DNA of 64,000 nt from Novosphingobium profundi (GCF_020524485.1 NZ_JAIVLF010000004.1:62001-126000), one strand, 5' to 3'; positions 1-8,893 are shown, numbered from the stretch's first letter. The notes: generated by a model from the letters alone, not told the origin. Numbers and translations: made by a program.

Positions 1-47
1 ATGGTGAGGCGAAGGACATTGCCTTCGATTTCGCGAAGGAGGCTCAT
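1..47 (-). CDS. Start of a gene running off the window, possibly enoyl-CoA hydratase
   Basis: An ATG on the minus strand is preceded by a GGGGAG ribosome binding site about seven bases upstream. The frame is open to the window edge and gives 15 residues (MSLLREIEGNVLRLT). The ending resembles the first beta strand of crotonase-fold enzymes, where a NVLRLTLNRP-like stretch is usual. The gene starts 16 bp after the stop of the beta-keto acid cleavage enzyme, so it is probably the third gene of that leftward operon. An enoyl-CoA hydratase fits the acyl-CoA theme of the neighbours, but 15 residues cannot settle the family. Confidence 0.35.
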   Translation of the reverse strand, partial: MSLLREIEGNVLRLT

Positions 48-62
48 CGTGCGGCTCCCCGA

Positions 63-1031
63 TCAGAAATTGACATTGTCGCCGCCCTTCAGTTGCAGCA
101 TGGCGCGCGCTTCGTCGGGTGTCGCGATCTCGAGGCCGAGGTTTTCGAGGAGGCCGCGCACCATGCGCACCTGCTCGGCGTTGCTGGTGGCCATGCGGCC
201 CTTGCCGCCCCACAGCGAATCCTCCAGCCCCACGCGCACGTTGCCGCCATTGACCACCGCCTGCGTCGCAATCGGCATCTGGTTGCGCCCGGCACCCAGC
301 GCCGACCAGCGGTAGTCCTCGCCGAACAGGCGATCCGCGGTGCGCTTCATGTGCAGCACGTCCTCGGGGTGGCCGCCAATGCCGCCCAGGATCCCGAACA
401 CGCTCTGGATGAAGAAGGGCGGCTTGATCAGGCCGCGCTCGGCAAAGTGGGCGCAAGTGTAGAGGTGGCCGATATCGTAGCACTCGACCTCGAAGCGGGT
501 GCCGTTCTCAGCGCAGCTGGTCAGGATCGTCTCGATGTCGTCGAAGGTGTTGCGGAAGATCCGCCCGCTCGACCCTTCGAGGTAGGGGCGCTCCCAGTCG
601 TGCTGGAAATCCTTGAAGCGGCCCAGCATCGGGAACAGGCCGAAGTTCATCGAGCCCATGTTGAGCGAGGCGACCTCGGGCTTGTAGTGCATCGCGGGCG
701 CAAGACGTTCCTGCGTCGTCATCAGGGTGGAGCCGCCGGTCGTCACGTTGATGACGACGTTGCTCGCCTGCTTGATGACAGGGAGGATGTGTTCATAGGC
801 CGCGACCGACTGGTCGGGCTCGCCGGTTTGCGGGTTGCGCGCGTGGAGGTGGACAATCGAGGCCCCGGCCTCGGCCGCCTCGATTGCCGAATGCGCGATC
901 TCGGAGGGTGTCACCGGCAGGTGCGGCGACATCGAGGGGGTATGGATCGAGCCGGTGATGGCGCAGGTCACGATCACCTTGCGCGACGTCTTGGCCGGAT
1001 GGGGTTTCGCCGGGCTGGCTGTGGTGGTCAT
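63..1031 (-). CDS. Beta-keto acid cleavage enzyme (BKACE, DUF849 family)
   Basis: The 322-residue product has the normal length for the BKACE family. Kce, the founding member, converts 3-keto-5-aminohexanoate plus acetyl-CoA to acetoacetate and a CoA ester. The N-terminal strand (VIVTCAITGSIHTP), the metal-binding HLHAR motif near residue 62 and the late GLEDSLW motif with its conserved Glu are all present, so a Zn-dependent TIM-barrel enzyme looks intact. The substrate cannot be read from sequence because family members act on many beta-keto acids. It lies 10 bp downstream of a CoA-transferase gene in the same direction and is probably co-transcribed with it, which suggests the CoA ester or acetoacetate product is passed on by CoA transfer. 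Confidence 0.9.
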   Translation of the reverse strand: MTTTASPAKPHPAKTSRKVIVTCAITGSIHTPSMSPHLPVTPSEIAHSAIEAAEAGASIVHLHARNPQTGEPDQSVAAYEHILPVIKQASNVVINVTTGGSTLMTTQERLAPAMHYKPEVASLNMGSMNFGLFPMLGRFKDFQHDWERPYLEGSSGRIFRNTFDDIETILTSCAENGTRFEVECYDIGHLYTCAHFAERGLIKPPFFIQSVFGILGGIGGHPEDVLHMKRTADRLFGEDYRWSALGAGRNQMPIATQAVVNGGNVRVGLEDSLWGGKGRMATSNAEQVRMVRGLLENLGLEIATPDEARAMLQLKGGDNVNF

Positions 1032-1041
1032 GTTCGGGTCC

Positions 1042-2283
1042 TCATCCCAGCTCGATGGCCTGTGCCATCAGCTCTTCACGATGGTCAGGGTGGGCGATCT
1101 GCGCCAGCGCAATGGCCCGCTCGCGCACCGACAGATTGCGCAGGTCCGCAACGCCATGTTCGGTCACCACGCGCTGCACGAACGTGCGCGAGATCGTCAC
1201 GATCTCGGAATCGAGGCGCCTGACGATGCGCGAGGCGCCCTTGTTGGTGGTGGAGCGCAGGCCGATCACGCTGGTCGTGCCTGCAACCTGACCGGCTATG
1301 GCGAAATCGACGCTGCCGCCGATGGCGCCCGCCTGCTTGCCGCCCAACGTCTCGCAGTTGACCTGGCCAAAGAGGTCGATCTCCAGCGCCGAGTTGATCG
1401 AGAAGATGTTGCCGCGCTGCACGAAACTCTCGGGCGTGTGCGTGGAGGAGGCATCGGCCAGCGCGATGGCGGGATTGCCGTCCACCCAGTCATAGAAGGC
1501 CCGCGTACCTAGGATGTCGCCGACGAAGGCCTTGGGATCGGCCTTGCGGCAACATCCCGCCTCGATCAGCTGCATGGCGCTGTCGGTGACCATGGAGATG
1601 ATCGAAAGGTCGCGGCAGCCCCGTTCGATCATCGCCTCCACCGCGGCGCCCGGAATGCCGCCGATGCCGAACTGGAGCGTGGCCCCGTCCTCGACGAAGC
1701 CAGCGATGGTACGGCCGATCTCCTGATCAATGGCATCAACAGGGCGGAACGGGAACTCGATCAGCGGGACTTCTTCCTCGACGATGATGTCGAAGGCATC
1801 GCCCGTCACGAGGCTGTCGCCCAGGGTTCGCGGCATCGCGGAATTGATCTGCGCGATCACGGTCTTGGCATTATTGATCAGCGCGCGCGCGACAGTGGCG
1901 TTGACGCCAAGGCTGTAGCGCCCCTCTTCATCGGGCGCGCTCACCTGGATGAGCCCGACGTCGATCGGCACCTCGTTGAGGAAGCGCCCGGTCTGCGCCC
2001 AGGTCAGCGGAAGATACTCCGCCTTCACGTCGGCGGCCGTCTTGCGCAGCAAGGTCCCGGGCATGAACCAGGTCTTGAAGCGGATCTTGCCCGCGGCGGG
2101 CCCTTTCAGGAAGTCGTAACCCGACAAGAGCATGCCCGAATAGACGGTGATCTCGTCCAGCGCCTCGGCGCGCTCCCACAGCGCGCAGGTCAGCGCCTGC
2201 GGCTCGGCCGAAAGATGGGGGAAGGCCACCGTCATGCCGCTCTCGACGTGCGCGAGCGCTTCACGGGCCGTCATCGTCTTCAT
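1042..2283 (-). CDS. Acetyl-CoA hydrolase/transferase-family CoA-transferase
   Basis: This 413-residue protein belongs to the acetyl-CoA hydrolase/4-hydroxybutyrate CoA-transferase family. Visible markers are the glycine-rich FGIGGIPGAAVEAM loop in the middle, the DGSVLG-like region that here reads SIISMVTDSAMQL, and the C-terminal GAIGGSVDF stretch followed by a GVADLRNLSVRERA motif typical of this family. It would move CoA between acetyl-CoA and a carboxylic acid in the cytoplasm. The ATG has an AGAGGAA ribosome binding site. It leads the leftward arm of the catabolic cluster, 10 bp ahead of the BKACE gene, and faces the thiolase-like gene across a 308-bp gap. The donor and acceptor acids are unknown. 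Confidence 0.87.
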   Translation of the reverse strand: MKTMTAREALAHVESGMTVAFPHLSAEPQALTCALWERAEALDEITVYSGMLLSGYDFLKGPAAGKIRFKTWFMPGTLLRKTAADVKAEYLPLTWAQTGRFLNEVPIDVGLIQVSAPDEEGRYSLGVNATVARALINNAKTVIAQINSAMPRTLGDSLVTGDAFDIIVEEEVPLIEFPFRPVDAIDQEIGRTIAGFVEDGATLQFGIGGIPGAAVEAMIERGCRDLSIISMVTDSAMQLIEAGCCRKADPKAFVGDILGTRAFYDWVDGNPAIALADASSTHTPESFVQRGNIFSINSALEIDLFGQVNCETLGGKQAGAIGGSVDFAIAGQVAGTTSVIGLRSTTNKGASRIVRRLDSEIVTISRTFVQRVVTEHGVADLRNLSVRERAIALAQIAHPDHREELMAQAIELG

Positions 2284-2506
2284 CGCGTTCCTCTCCGGGA
2301 CCGGTCGTGCTGCGCCGGTCGCGCTGTTCTTGCTCCTTCGTGGTTAGCGCGATTTGCAGGTCCCGCCACAGCCCTCCTGAACGGAAAGGAGTATTCCGGC
2401 AGGCGCAAAGACACGCTTGCCACCAAGCCACGGGGATACCCTGTGAAACGCCGCCGCGCGGGAAAGTCATTCGCGGCCAGTGCAACGGCCCGGCGCTTTA
2501 TCGACC

Positions 2507-2566
2507 GCACAAGCTGGGGCACAACGAGGGCACAAACCGGACCTGCGCCCCAGCTCTGGGGCACAA
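2507..2566. repeat. Four direct GCACAA repeats in the divergent promoter region
   Basis: The 308-bp gap between the leftward CoA-transferase and the rightward thiolase-like gene (2284-2591) has no gene. Its right end carries GCACAA at 2507, 2519, 2530 and 2561. The last three sit in a longer [A/G]GGGCACAA word starting at 2516, 2527 and 2558. Spacings of 12, 11 and 31 bp are close to one, one and three helical turns, as in binding sites for a cooperatively bound activator or repressor. No regulator gene is adjacent. The rest of the gap shows no clear promoter hexamers. Confidence 0.45.
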
Positions 2567-2591
2567 GTCCTTAAAAGATGGATTGGCGAGA

Positions 2592-3761
2592 GTGACGACA
2601 AGTATCGCAGGGATCGGTCAAACCGAATTCTCGGTCCGGTCGGGGCGCAGCGAACTGCAGCTCGCGATCGAGGCGATCAAGGCCGCCGTGGCCGACGCAG
2701 GGATCGACATCGACGAGATCGACGGCCTGGTGCGCTACACCTGGGACAACACGACCGAGGCCGCGATCCTCAACGCGCTGGGCCTGCCCCGCCTCACCTA
2801 CTATGGCGAGACCGAATTTGGCGGGGTCAACTGCTGCGGTGCGATCGCGCAGGCCTGCGCCGCGATCGAGGCGGGGCTCGCCTCGTGCATTGTCTTCTAC
2901 CGCGCGCTGAACGCCCGTTCGGGCACTCGCTATGGCCGGGGCGACCGCATTCTTTCCGAAGAGAACGGCCAGCTCGTCAACCGCCAGATGGAGCCGCCGG
3001 GCGATGTCTACTCGGCGCCGTTCGGCCTCCTCGTGCCCGGGCAGCACCATGCGCTCTACGCGCGCGCCTACCTCGACCACTATGGCCTGAGCGATGATCA
3101 GTGCGCCGAGATGCTGGGCTCCATCGCCGTAACCCAGCGCGCCTATGCCAACGCCAATCCGCGCGCCCTCCTGCGCGAGCGAGAGCTGACCATGGAGCAG
3201 TACCTCGCCGGACGCATCATTTCCGAACCCTTGCGTCTCTACGACTACTGCCTCGAAACGGACGGGGCCATGGCCATCGTCATCACCTCGAAGGAAAAGG
3301 CGAAAAGCCTGCGTTCGCGTACCGTCGATGTGCTGGCCGCGCAGCAGTACGTCCACCCCGGCTCGGTCCCGATGTTCCTCTATGCCGAGGACACCCACCG
3401 CCTCGTGCCACCCGAAGCCGGGGAGATCCTGTTCCGGCGCGCAGGTGTCAGCGCGCAGGAGATCGACGTCGCCATGTTCTACGATGCCACCTCGATCATG
3501 GTGCCCATGGCGCTGGAGGATTTCGGCTTCGTCGAGCGCGGCGGGGCGCATGATTTCCTGACCTCGGGCGGCAATGGCCCGGGCGGACGCCTGCCCATCA
3601 ACACCCATGGCGGGCTCCTGTCCGAGGGCTACTTCCACGGGCTCAACTCGATTGCCGAAGCCGTGCGCCAGCTGCGCGGTGAATCCCCCAACCAGGTCGA
3701 TTGCGAGACTGCCTTCATGACACTTCGCGGTGCCAGCTCGATGATCCTGGGGCGCGCATGA
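2592..3761 (+). CDS. Thiolase-like protein (lipid-transfer/aldolase type) paired with DUF35
   Basis: The 389-residue product is a thiolase-superfamily protein of the lipid-transfer or acetyl-CoA acetyltransferase-like branch. The GTG at 2592 is chosen because the sequence before VTTSIAGIGQTEFSV does not look like thiolase and an upstream ATG in another frame stops after five codons. A GVNCCGAIAQACAAIEAGL segment carries the likely reactive-Cys region, and the C-terminal GGLLSEGYFHGLN loop replaces the usual GHPLGATG loop. Its stop overlaps the DUF35 start as ATGA. Thiolase/DUF35 pairs such as Ltp2 with ChsH2 act as retro-aldolases in steroid side-chain breakdown. A retro-aldol role here would supply the aldehyde dehydrogenase two genes on, but that is inference. 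Confidence 0.8.
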   Translation: MTTSIAGIGQTEFSVRSGRSELQLAIEAIKAAVADAGIDIDEIDGLVRYTWDNTTEAAILNALGLPRLTYYGETEFGGVNCCGAIAQACAAIEAGLASCIVFYRALNARSGTRYGRGDRILSEENGQLVNRQMEPPGDVYSAPFGLLVPGQHHALYARAYLDHYGLSDDQCAEMLGSIAVTQRAYANANPRALLRERELTMEQYLAGRIISEPLRLYDYCLETDGAMAIVITSKEKAKSLRSRTVDVLAAQQYVHPGSVPMFLYAEDTHRLVPPEAGEILFRRAGVSAQEIDVAMFYDATSIMVPMALEDFGFVERGGAHDFLTSGGNGPGGRLPINTHGGLLSEGYFHGLNSIAEAVRQLRGESPNQVDCETAFMTLRGASSMILGRA

Positions 3762-4171
3762 ACATCGTACGCCCTGCCGACGAGCTTCTCGATCAGCCGT
3801 TCTGGCGCCACCTGGCCGCAGGACAGCTCCACCTCAACGCCTGCGAGGCCTGTGGCGCGTTTCGCCATCCGCCTGGCCCCTGCTGTCCCAAGTGCCGCCA
3901 CATCGGTGAGCACTGGGCCCCGGTTTCGGGCCGCGCGACGCTCCAGTCCTACACCACCGTGCGCCATCCCGTGCACGACCGGCTGACCAGCGCGGTGCCC
4001 TATGTCGTCACGCTCGTGCGCCTTGCCGAAGGGCCGCGCATGATCAGCGGCATCCCGCCCGGTGAACACTACGACCTCAAGGTCGGCCTGGAACTGGAGT
4101 GCAAGGTGATTTCCTACGACGCGCGCTTCGCCCTTCCCTTCTTCGTTCCCGTCGCACAGGTGCAGCCATGA
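3758..4171 (+). CDS. DUF35 OB-fold zinc-ribbon protein, partner of the thiolase-like protein
   Basis: This 137-residue protein has the two parts expected of the family: an N-terminal rubredoxin-like zinc ribbon with CEAC and CPKC pairs in residues 25-45, and a C-terminal OB fold (from about TLQSYTTVRHP to the end). Members bind acyl-CoA and act as obligate partners of thiolase-like enzymes. It overlaps the preceding thiolase-like gene by four bases (ATGA) and the following CoA-transferase gene in the same way, so the three should be translationally coupled and made in matched amounts. Length and cysteines are intact. Confidence 0.85.
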   Translation: MNIVRPADELLDQPFWRHLAAGQLHLNACEACGAFRHPPGPCCPKCRHIGEHWAPVSGRATLQSYTTVRHPVHDRLTSAVPYVVTLVRLAEGPRMISGIPPGEHYDLKVGLELECKVISYDARFALPFFVPVAQVQP

Positions 4172-5409
4172 TCTCCTCGATGATCCCGTGCGATCCCGAT
4201 GCCGCCCCGGCGCTGGAAGGTATCCGCGTCCTCAGCCTCGAATGCTTCATCGCTGGCCCCACCACCTCGATGTGGCTCGCCGACATGGGCGCGGAAGTCA
4301 TCAAGATCGAGCAGCCCGGCCATGGCGAGCCCTGCCGCACGATCGCGCCCAAGAAGAACGACGCGCACGGGCAGCCCCGCAGCCTGGGTCTCCTGCGCGC
4401 CAACCGCAACAAGAAGAGCCTGACCCTCGATCTCAAGAGCGAGGAAGGCAAGGCGGTGTTCGAGAAGCTCCTGGCCGAGGCCGACGTCCTGCTCGACAAC
4501 CTCAGCCCTGAGGCCGTCGCGCGTATGGGCTTCACCTGGGAGCGGCTGCAGGCGATCAACCCCAGGCTGATCTACACCACGATTTCGGGCTTTGGCCGCT
4601 CGGACATGTCGCAAGGGCCCTACCAGCACTGGCCCGCCTTCGACATCGTCGGGCAGGCCATGGCGGGCCTCATGCAGCGGCCCGAGCGTACCGGCACCGA
4701 CCCGGCCTATCTCGGCTTCCCGCTGGCCGACATCCAGGTTGGTATCGTCGCGGTCACCGGCACGCTCCAGGCCCTGTTCCAGCGCACGCGCACCGGCAAG
4801 GGACAGCGTGTGGACGTGGCCATGTACGATGCCGCCCTTGCCATGAACGAGCTGGCCATGATCCTCAACACGGCGATGGGCATCGTGCCCGAGCCCGGCC
4901 TCCATGCGCTGAGCTATCCCTTCGGCACTTTCCGCGCGCGCGACGGCTCGGTCGTCATCGCGGTGCTGGGCGAAAAGATCTGGGCCCGCTTCTGCGAGGC
5001 AATCGGACGCCCCGAACTCGGCAGCGATGAACGCCTGCAAAGCGGGGTCGAGCGCAACGCCCATGCCCACTGGCTGACCCCCCTCATCAACGAATGGCTG
5101 GCCGAGCGCGACCGCGACGAGGTCGTGCCCTACCTCATCGCCAAGGGCGTTCCGGCGGCTCCCATCCAGGACGTGGATGACATCGCCAAGTGCCCGCAGG
5201 TGGCCGCGCGCGAGATGCTGATGGAAATCGAGGACCCGGCCTGGGGCCCGGTCCGGGTCACCGGACAACCGATCAAGACCAGCGGCTCGCCCCCGCCCCG
5301 CCGCGATCCGCCTCCCAGTCTGGGGCAGCACTCCGAGGAAATCCTGCGCGAAATCCTGGGCATGGATGCTGGCCAGATCGATGGCTTGCGCGCCGCCGGT
5401 ATCGTGTAA
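4168..5409 (+). CDS. Family III CoA-transferase (CaiB/BaiF type)
   Basis: The 413-residue product has the family III signature: an N-terminal LEGIRVLSLE strand, the ADMGAEVIKIEQPGHGEP segment, LRANRNKKSLTLDLKSEEGK, and the GRSDMSQGPYQHWPAFD segment with the expected catalytic Asp. These enzymes transfer CoA between organic acids by a ping-pong mechanism in the cytosol. The start is the ATG overlapping the DUF35 stop, which gives a normal N-terminus. It sits between the thiolase/DUF35 pair and an aldehyde dehydrogenase, so it may activate the acid that the dehydrogenase makes. The identity of that acid is not shown by the sequence. Confidence 0.9.
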   Translation: MISSMIPCDPDAAPALEGIRVLSLECFIAGPTTSMWLADMGAEVIKIEQPGHGEPCRTIAPKKNDAHGQPRSLGLLRANRNKKSLTLDLKSEEGKAVFEKLLAEADVLLDNLSPEAVARMGFTWERLQAINPRLIYTTISGFGRSDMSQGPYQHWPAFDIVGQAMAGLMQRPERTGTDPAYLGFPLADIQVGIVAVTGTLQALFQRTRTGKGQRVDVAMYDAALAMNELAMILNTAMGIVPEPGLHALSYPFGTFRARDGSVVIAVLGEKIWARFCEAIGRPELGSDERLQSGVERNAHAHWLTPLINEWLAERDRDEVVPYLIAKGVPAAPIQDVDDIAKCPQVAAREMLMEIEDPAWGPVRVTGQPIKTSGSPPPRRDPPPSLGQHSEEILREILGMDAGQIDGLRAAGIV

Positions 5410-5420
5410 GAGATCAGGAC

Positions 5421-6893
5421 ATGAGCGAACACACCCTCACCTTGCGCCATCCCGATCGCCTCTTCATCGGCGGCGAATGGATGGCCCCTTCGACCGGGCG
5501 GACCATTCCCGTCATCGCCTCGCACAACGAGAGCACCGTATATACGGTGGCCGAAGGCGTGGAGGCGGACATCGAACGTGCGGTCGCCGCCGCGCGCACC
5601 GCGTTCGACGAAGGGCCCTGGCCGCGCCTCTCCCATGCCGAGCGGGCCGACTGGATGCGCCGCATCGCCGACGCCTTCGAAGCCCGTTCGCGCGAATTCG
5701 CGCTCACCTGGACGCTGGAATCAGGCGTGCTCTTCTCGGCCGCGTGCGAGCGCATCGGCGGAGCCATGGCGCGTCCTTTCCGGATCTACGCGGACTACGC
5801 CGAGAGTTTTGCCTGGCGTGAGCGGCACCGGCATATTTCGGGCATGGAGGCGCAGCTGGTGCGCGAACCGGTCGGCACGGTCGCGGCCATCGTGCCGTGG
5901 AACGGTCCCGGTCCCCTCATGGCCCAGAAGTGCGCGCCCGCGCTGATCGCGGGCTGCACCGTCGTCGTCAAACCCTCGCCCGAGGCGCCGGGCGCAGCCT
6001 ATCTCTTCGCCGAGATCTGCGAGGACATCGGCCTTCCCGCAGGCGTCATCAACGTCGTCATGGCCGACCGCGCCGCCTCCGAGGCGCTGGTGCGCCATCC
6101 AGGCATCGACAAGATCACCTTCACCGGCTCCACCGGCGCAGGCCGCGCCATCGCCTCGGCAAGTGGCGAGCGCATTGCCCGTTTCACGCTGGAACTTGGC
6201 GGTAAGTCGCCCGCCGTGATGCTCGACGACTACGACCTTGATGCCGCCGCTCAGACCATTGCCGCGGGCTGCAGCTTCCTGACCGGACAGGTCTGCCACA
6301 GCCTCACGCGGGTGATCGTCCACAAGGACCGCCACGACGCCATGGTCGCAGCGCTCGCGAAGGCGGTCGGCGCGCTCAAGGTCGGCGATCCCTTCGATCC
6401 GGCAAGCACCGTGGGGCCCCTCGCCACACAGCGCCAGCGCGAGGCAGTCGAGGGCTTCATCGCCAAGGCCGTGGAGGAAGGCGCCCAGCTTGCCGTGGGC
6501 GGAACGCGTCCCGAAGGGCTGGACACCGGCTTCTACGTAACCCCCACCGTGTTCGGCAACGTGCGCAACGATTCCACGCTGGGGCGCCAGGAGGTCTTCG
6601 GCCCCGTTCTCGCCGTGATCCCCGCCGAAAGCGAGGCGCACGCGATCCAGCTCGCCAACGACACGATCTACGGCCTCAACGCCTCGGTCTTCACGCGCGA
6701 CCCTGAGGCATTCGGACGCGTGGCCGCGCAGATCCGTGCCGGGACCGTCGGCCACAACGCCTCGCGCACCGACGCCACGATCAGCTTTGGCGGCTTCAAG
6801 CAGTCAGGCCTTGGCCGCGAGGGCGGGATCGAGGGGCTGATGTCGTTCATCGAATCCAAGCTGATCGTACTGGATAGGCCCTATGTCGACTGA
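5421..6893 (+). CDS. NAD(P)-dependent aldehyde dehydrogenase
   Basis: This 490-residue enzyme of the ALDH superfamily would oxidise an aldehyde to its acid. The Rossmann NAD-binding region (ITFTGSTGAGRAIA), the general-base Glu in FTLELGGKSP, the nucleophilic Cys in FLTGQVCHSL, and the C-terminal FGGFKQSGLGREGG motif are all visible, so the active site is complete. The ATG lies 11 bp after the CoA-transferase stop. Its last 11 bases overlap the next gene. The operon position suggests it clears an aldehyde produced within this pathway, possibly by the thiolase/DUF35 pair. Close relatives annotated as betaine or phenylacetaldehyde dehydrogenases share these motifs, so substrate calls from homology would be unsafe. 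Confidence 0.9.
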   Translation: MSEHTLTLRHPDRLFIGGEWMAPSTGRTIPVIASHNESTVYTVAEGVEADIERAVAAARTAFDEGPWPRLSHAERADWMRRIADAFEARSREFALTWTLESGVLFSAACERIGGAMARPFRIYADYAESFAWRERHRHISGMEAQLVREPVGTVAAIVPWNGPGPLMAQKCAPALIAGCTVVVKPSPEAPGAAYLFAEICEDIGLPAGVINVVMADRAASEALVRHPGIDKITFTGSTGAGRAIASASGERIARFTLELGGKSPAVMLDDYDLDAAAQTIAAGCSFLTGQVCHSLTRVIVHKDRHDAMVAALAKAVGALKVGDPFDPASTVGPLATQRQREAVEGFIAKAVEEGAQLAVGGTRPEGLDTGFYVTPTVFGNVRNDSTLGRQEVFGPVLAVIPAESEAHAIQLANDTIYGLNASVFTRDPEAFGRVAAQIRAGTVGHNASRTDATISFGGFKQSGLGREGGIEGLMSFIESKLIVLDRPYVD

Positions 6894-7233
6894 GCCCGAA
6901 CAGAGCCCCGCCATCGCCGAGATCATGCGCGTCTACGAGGCCGTGCCCGAGTTCGAGCGGATCCGGCGCACCGTCCTCATGGGCGACCTGTGGGAGCAGG
7001 GCGAACTGCCCGCGCGCGAGCGTAGCCTTGTCACTTGCGCGCTGCTCGCCGCCTCCAACCGGCGCGATGAGTTGGAATCGCACGTGGCCAAGGCTATCGG
7101 GAACGGCGTGACACCCGATGAGTTACGCGGGTTGATCGTGCACCTTGCGTTCTACGCCGGTTGGCCTTCGGGCCTGCTGCTGGGACGCGCGGCCCTGCCC
7201 TATCTCGAAGCCTCCCCGCAGCAGCAGGGCTGA
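6883..7233 (+). CDS. Carboxymuconolactone decarboxylase-family protein
   Basis: The 116-residue product matches the small helical CMD/AhpD-like fold: LPARERSLVTCALLAASN followed by ELESHVAKAIGNGVTPDEL and HLAFYAGWPSG. The CxxC pair of peroxidase-active AhpD is absent, so an AhpD reductase role is unlikely and a lactone decarboxylase or isomerase-like role fits better. It overlaps the aldehyde dehydrogenase by 11 bases, so it belongs to the same operon. The true reaction is unknown. Confidence 0.8.
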   Translation: MSTEPEQSPAIAEIMRVYEAVPEFERIRRTVLMGDLWEQGELPARERSLVTCALLAASNRRDELESHVAKAIGNGVTPDELRGLIVHLAFYAGWPSGLLLGRAALPYLEASPQQQG

Positions 7234-7276
7234 CCCCCGCCGGTGTGCGGCCGGCCAAACAAGGATCCGAACCGTT

Positions 7277-8893
7277 ATGCGACCCACCCGGGCATTCGCC
7301 GCCCGCCTGATCGGTACTCTTGTGGGAATGGGCGCGCTCGGCGCCCCGGCAGCCCAGGCGCAGGAACGCCCGCTCCCGCAGGTCCGCGTCGAACAGGGCG
7401 CGCTTTCGGGCGTGTCGCAAGGCAAGGTCGAGGCCTTCCTCGGCATCCCCTATGCCGCGGCGCCAGTTGGCGAGCGTCGCTGGAAGGCCCCTGCCCGCGC
7501 ATCGGCCTGGGACGGCGTACGCGCCGCCGATACCTTTGGCGCCAGCTGTATCCAGCCCGAAGGCCAGGGCGACTACGGCCCCTGGACCCGCGAATATGTG
7601 GTCACGCAAAATTTCAGCGAGGATTGCCTCACCCTCAACGTCTGGCGTCCGTCTGCGCAGGCCACCGGGTCGTCGGACGAGACGCCGGCAAAGGCTCTTC
7701 CAGTCATGGTCTGGATCCACGGGGGCGCCTTCACCTCGGGCTCCTCCGCCGTGCCGATCTACGATGGCCACAACCTCGCCACGCGCGGGATGCTGGTGGT
7801 GACCCTGAATTACCGCCTCGGCGCCCTCGGGTTCCTTGCGAGCGAGGGCCGGAACGGCCTTTCGGGCAACTTCGGCGTGCTCGACCAGATCGCTGCGCTC
7901 GCATGGGTGAAGCGCAACATCGCGGCCTTTGGTGGCGATCCGGACAAAGTGACGATCGTGGGCCAGTCCGCGGGCGGGATGAGCGTCCACACGCTCCTGT
8001 CCGCACCCGCAGCCCGCCGCCTTTTCCGCCAGGCCATCGTTGAATCGGGCCTGCCCGCTCCCGGCATGGCCCGCTCCATCGCGGATGCCCGCGCAAACGG
8101 CAGCGCGTTCCTTGCCGGACTTGGTGTCTCCAGCGTGGCGCAGGCGCGCCAGCTTCCCGCCCAGAAGCTCGTCCCCGCCCCCGGCGGCGCACCTTTGCGT
8201 TTTGGCCCAGTCGTGGACGGCAAGGTGCTGCCCCGCGACCCCGGAACGAGCGAAGGCATCGCCGCGCTGGCCGACGTGCCGATGATCGTGGGCATGAACC
8301 GGGACGAGAACGTGACCCGGCGTCCCGTCGCCCCCGCGCTCTCCCAGGACGAATGGCACGAAGAGCTCAAAACCAACTTCCCCGATGCCAGTGCGGATCT
8401 TGCCGCACTTTATGCCGCCACCAGCGACACGGGCCGCGCTGCAGCGGCGCACCGGATGCGCTGGCAACGCGGGCTCGGCGCGCATCTCGTGTGGGCACGC
8501 GAACGCCACGCGCACGCGCGGTCTCCCTTCTACACCTATTTCTTCACGCATGCCGAACCGCCGGCCCGGGACGCCCGTGAAGCGGCGCGTTGGGGGGCCT
8601 TCCACTCCTCCGAGATCCCCTACCTGTTCGGCACGCTCGGCACGTCTCCGGCCCGGGATTTCGGTTTCGACGACTGGCGCGTGGCTCTGACCATGTCGGA
8701 CCTGTGGTCCAGCTTCATCACGAGCGGCATGCCCACGTCCACGCTCACTCCGCACTGGCCCACCTTCGATCCGGCCAATCCGCGCGTTCTCGTAATCGAG
8801 GCACAGTCTCACACCGAACCTTTCCTCGACGAGAAGACGCGTCAGGTGCTCCTCGACTATGCGCAAGGAACCGGCACGCTCAGCATGTTCTGA
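7277..8893 (+). CDS. Secreted type B carboxylesterase
   Basis: This 538-residue alpha/beta-hydrolase has a Sec signal peptide (hydrophobic residues about 8-28, ending AAQAQ). The type B family marks are EDCLTLNVWRP, the oxyanion-hole WIHGGAF, the nucleophile elbow GQSAGGMS (Ser231), an acidic residue in NRDEN (about Glu344) and His443 in FHSSEIPYL. The triad is therefore complete and the enzyme should cleave esters in the periplasm or outside. It follows the CMD gene by 43 bp in the same direction and is likely the last gene of the catabolic operon, supplying its substrate by ester hydrolysis. A second esterase of the same family lies at 12277-13968. Confidence 0.9.
   Translation: MRPTRAFAARLIGTLVGMGALGAPAAQAQERPLPQVRVEQGALSGVSQGKVEAFLGIPYAAAPVGERRWKAPARASAWDGVRAADTFGASCIQPEGQGDYGPWTREYVVTQNFSEDCLTLNVWRPSAQATGSSDETPAKALPVMVWIHGGAFTSGSSAVPIYDGHNLATRGMLVVTLNYRLGALGFLASEGRNGLSGNFGVLDQIAALAWVKRNIAAFGGDPDKVTIVGQSAGGMSVHTLLSAPAARRLFRQAIVESGLPAPGMARSIADARANGSAFLAGLGVSSVAQARQLPAQKLVPAPGGAPLRFGPVVDGKVLPRDPGTSEGIAALADVPMIVGMNRDENVTRRPVAPALSQDEWHEELKTNFPDASADLAALYAATSDTGRAAAAHRMRWQRGLGAHLVWARERHAHARSPFYTYFFTHAEPPARDAREAARWGAFHSSEIPYLFGTLGTSPARDFGFDDWRVALTMSDLWSSFITSGMPTSTLTPHWPTFDPANPRVLVIEAQSHTEPFLDEKTRQVLLDYAQGTGTLSMF

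Noticed and set aside
93-1223. Long open frame on the plus strand over the BKACE gene
   Set aside because: It is a mirror of the high-GC coding on the minus strand, has low-complexity composition and no recognisable motif.
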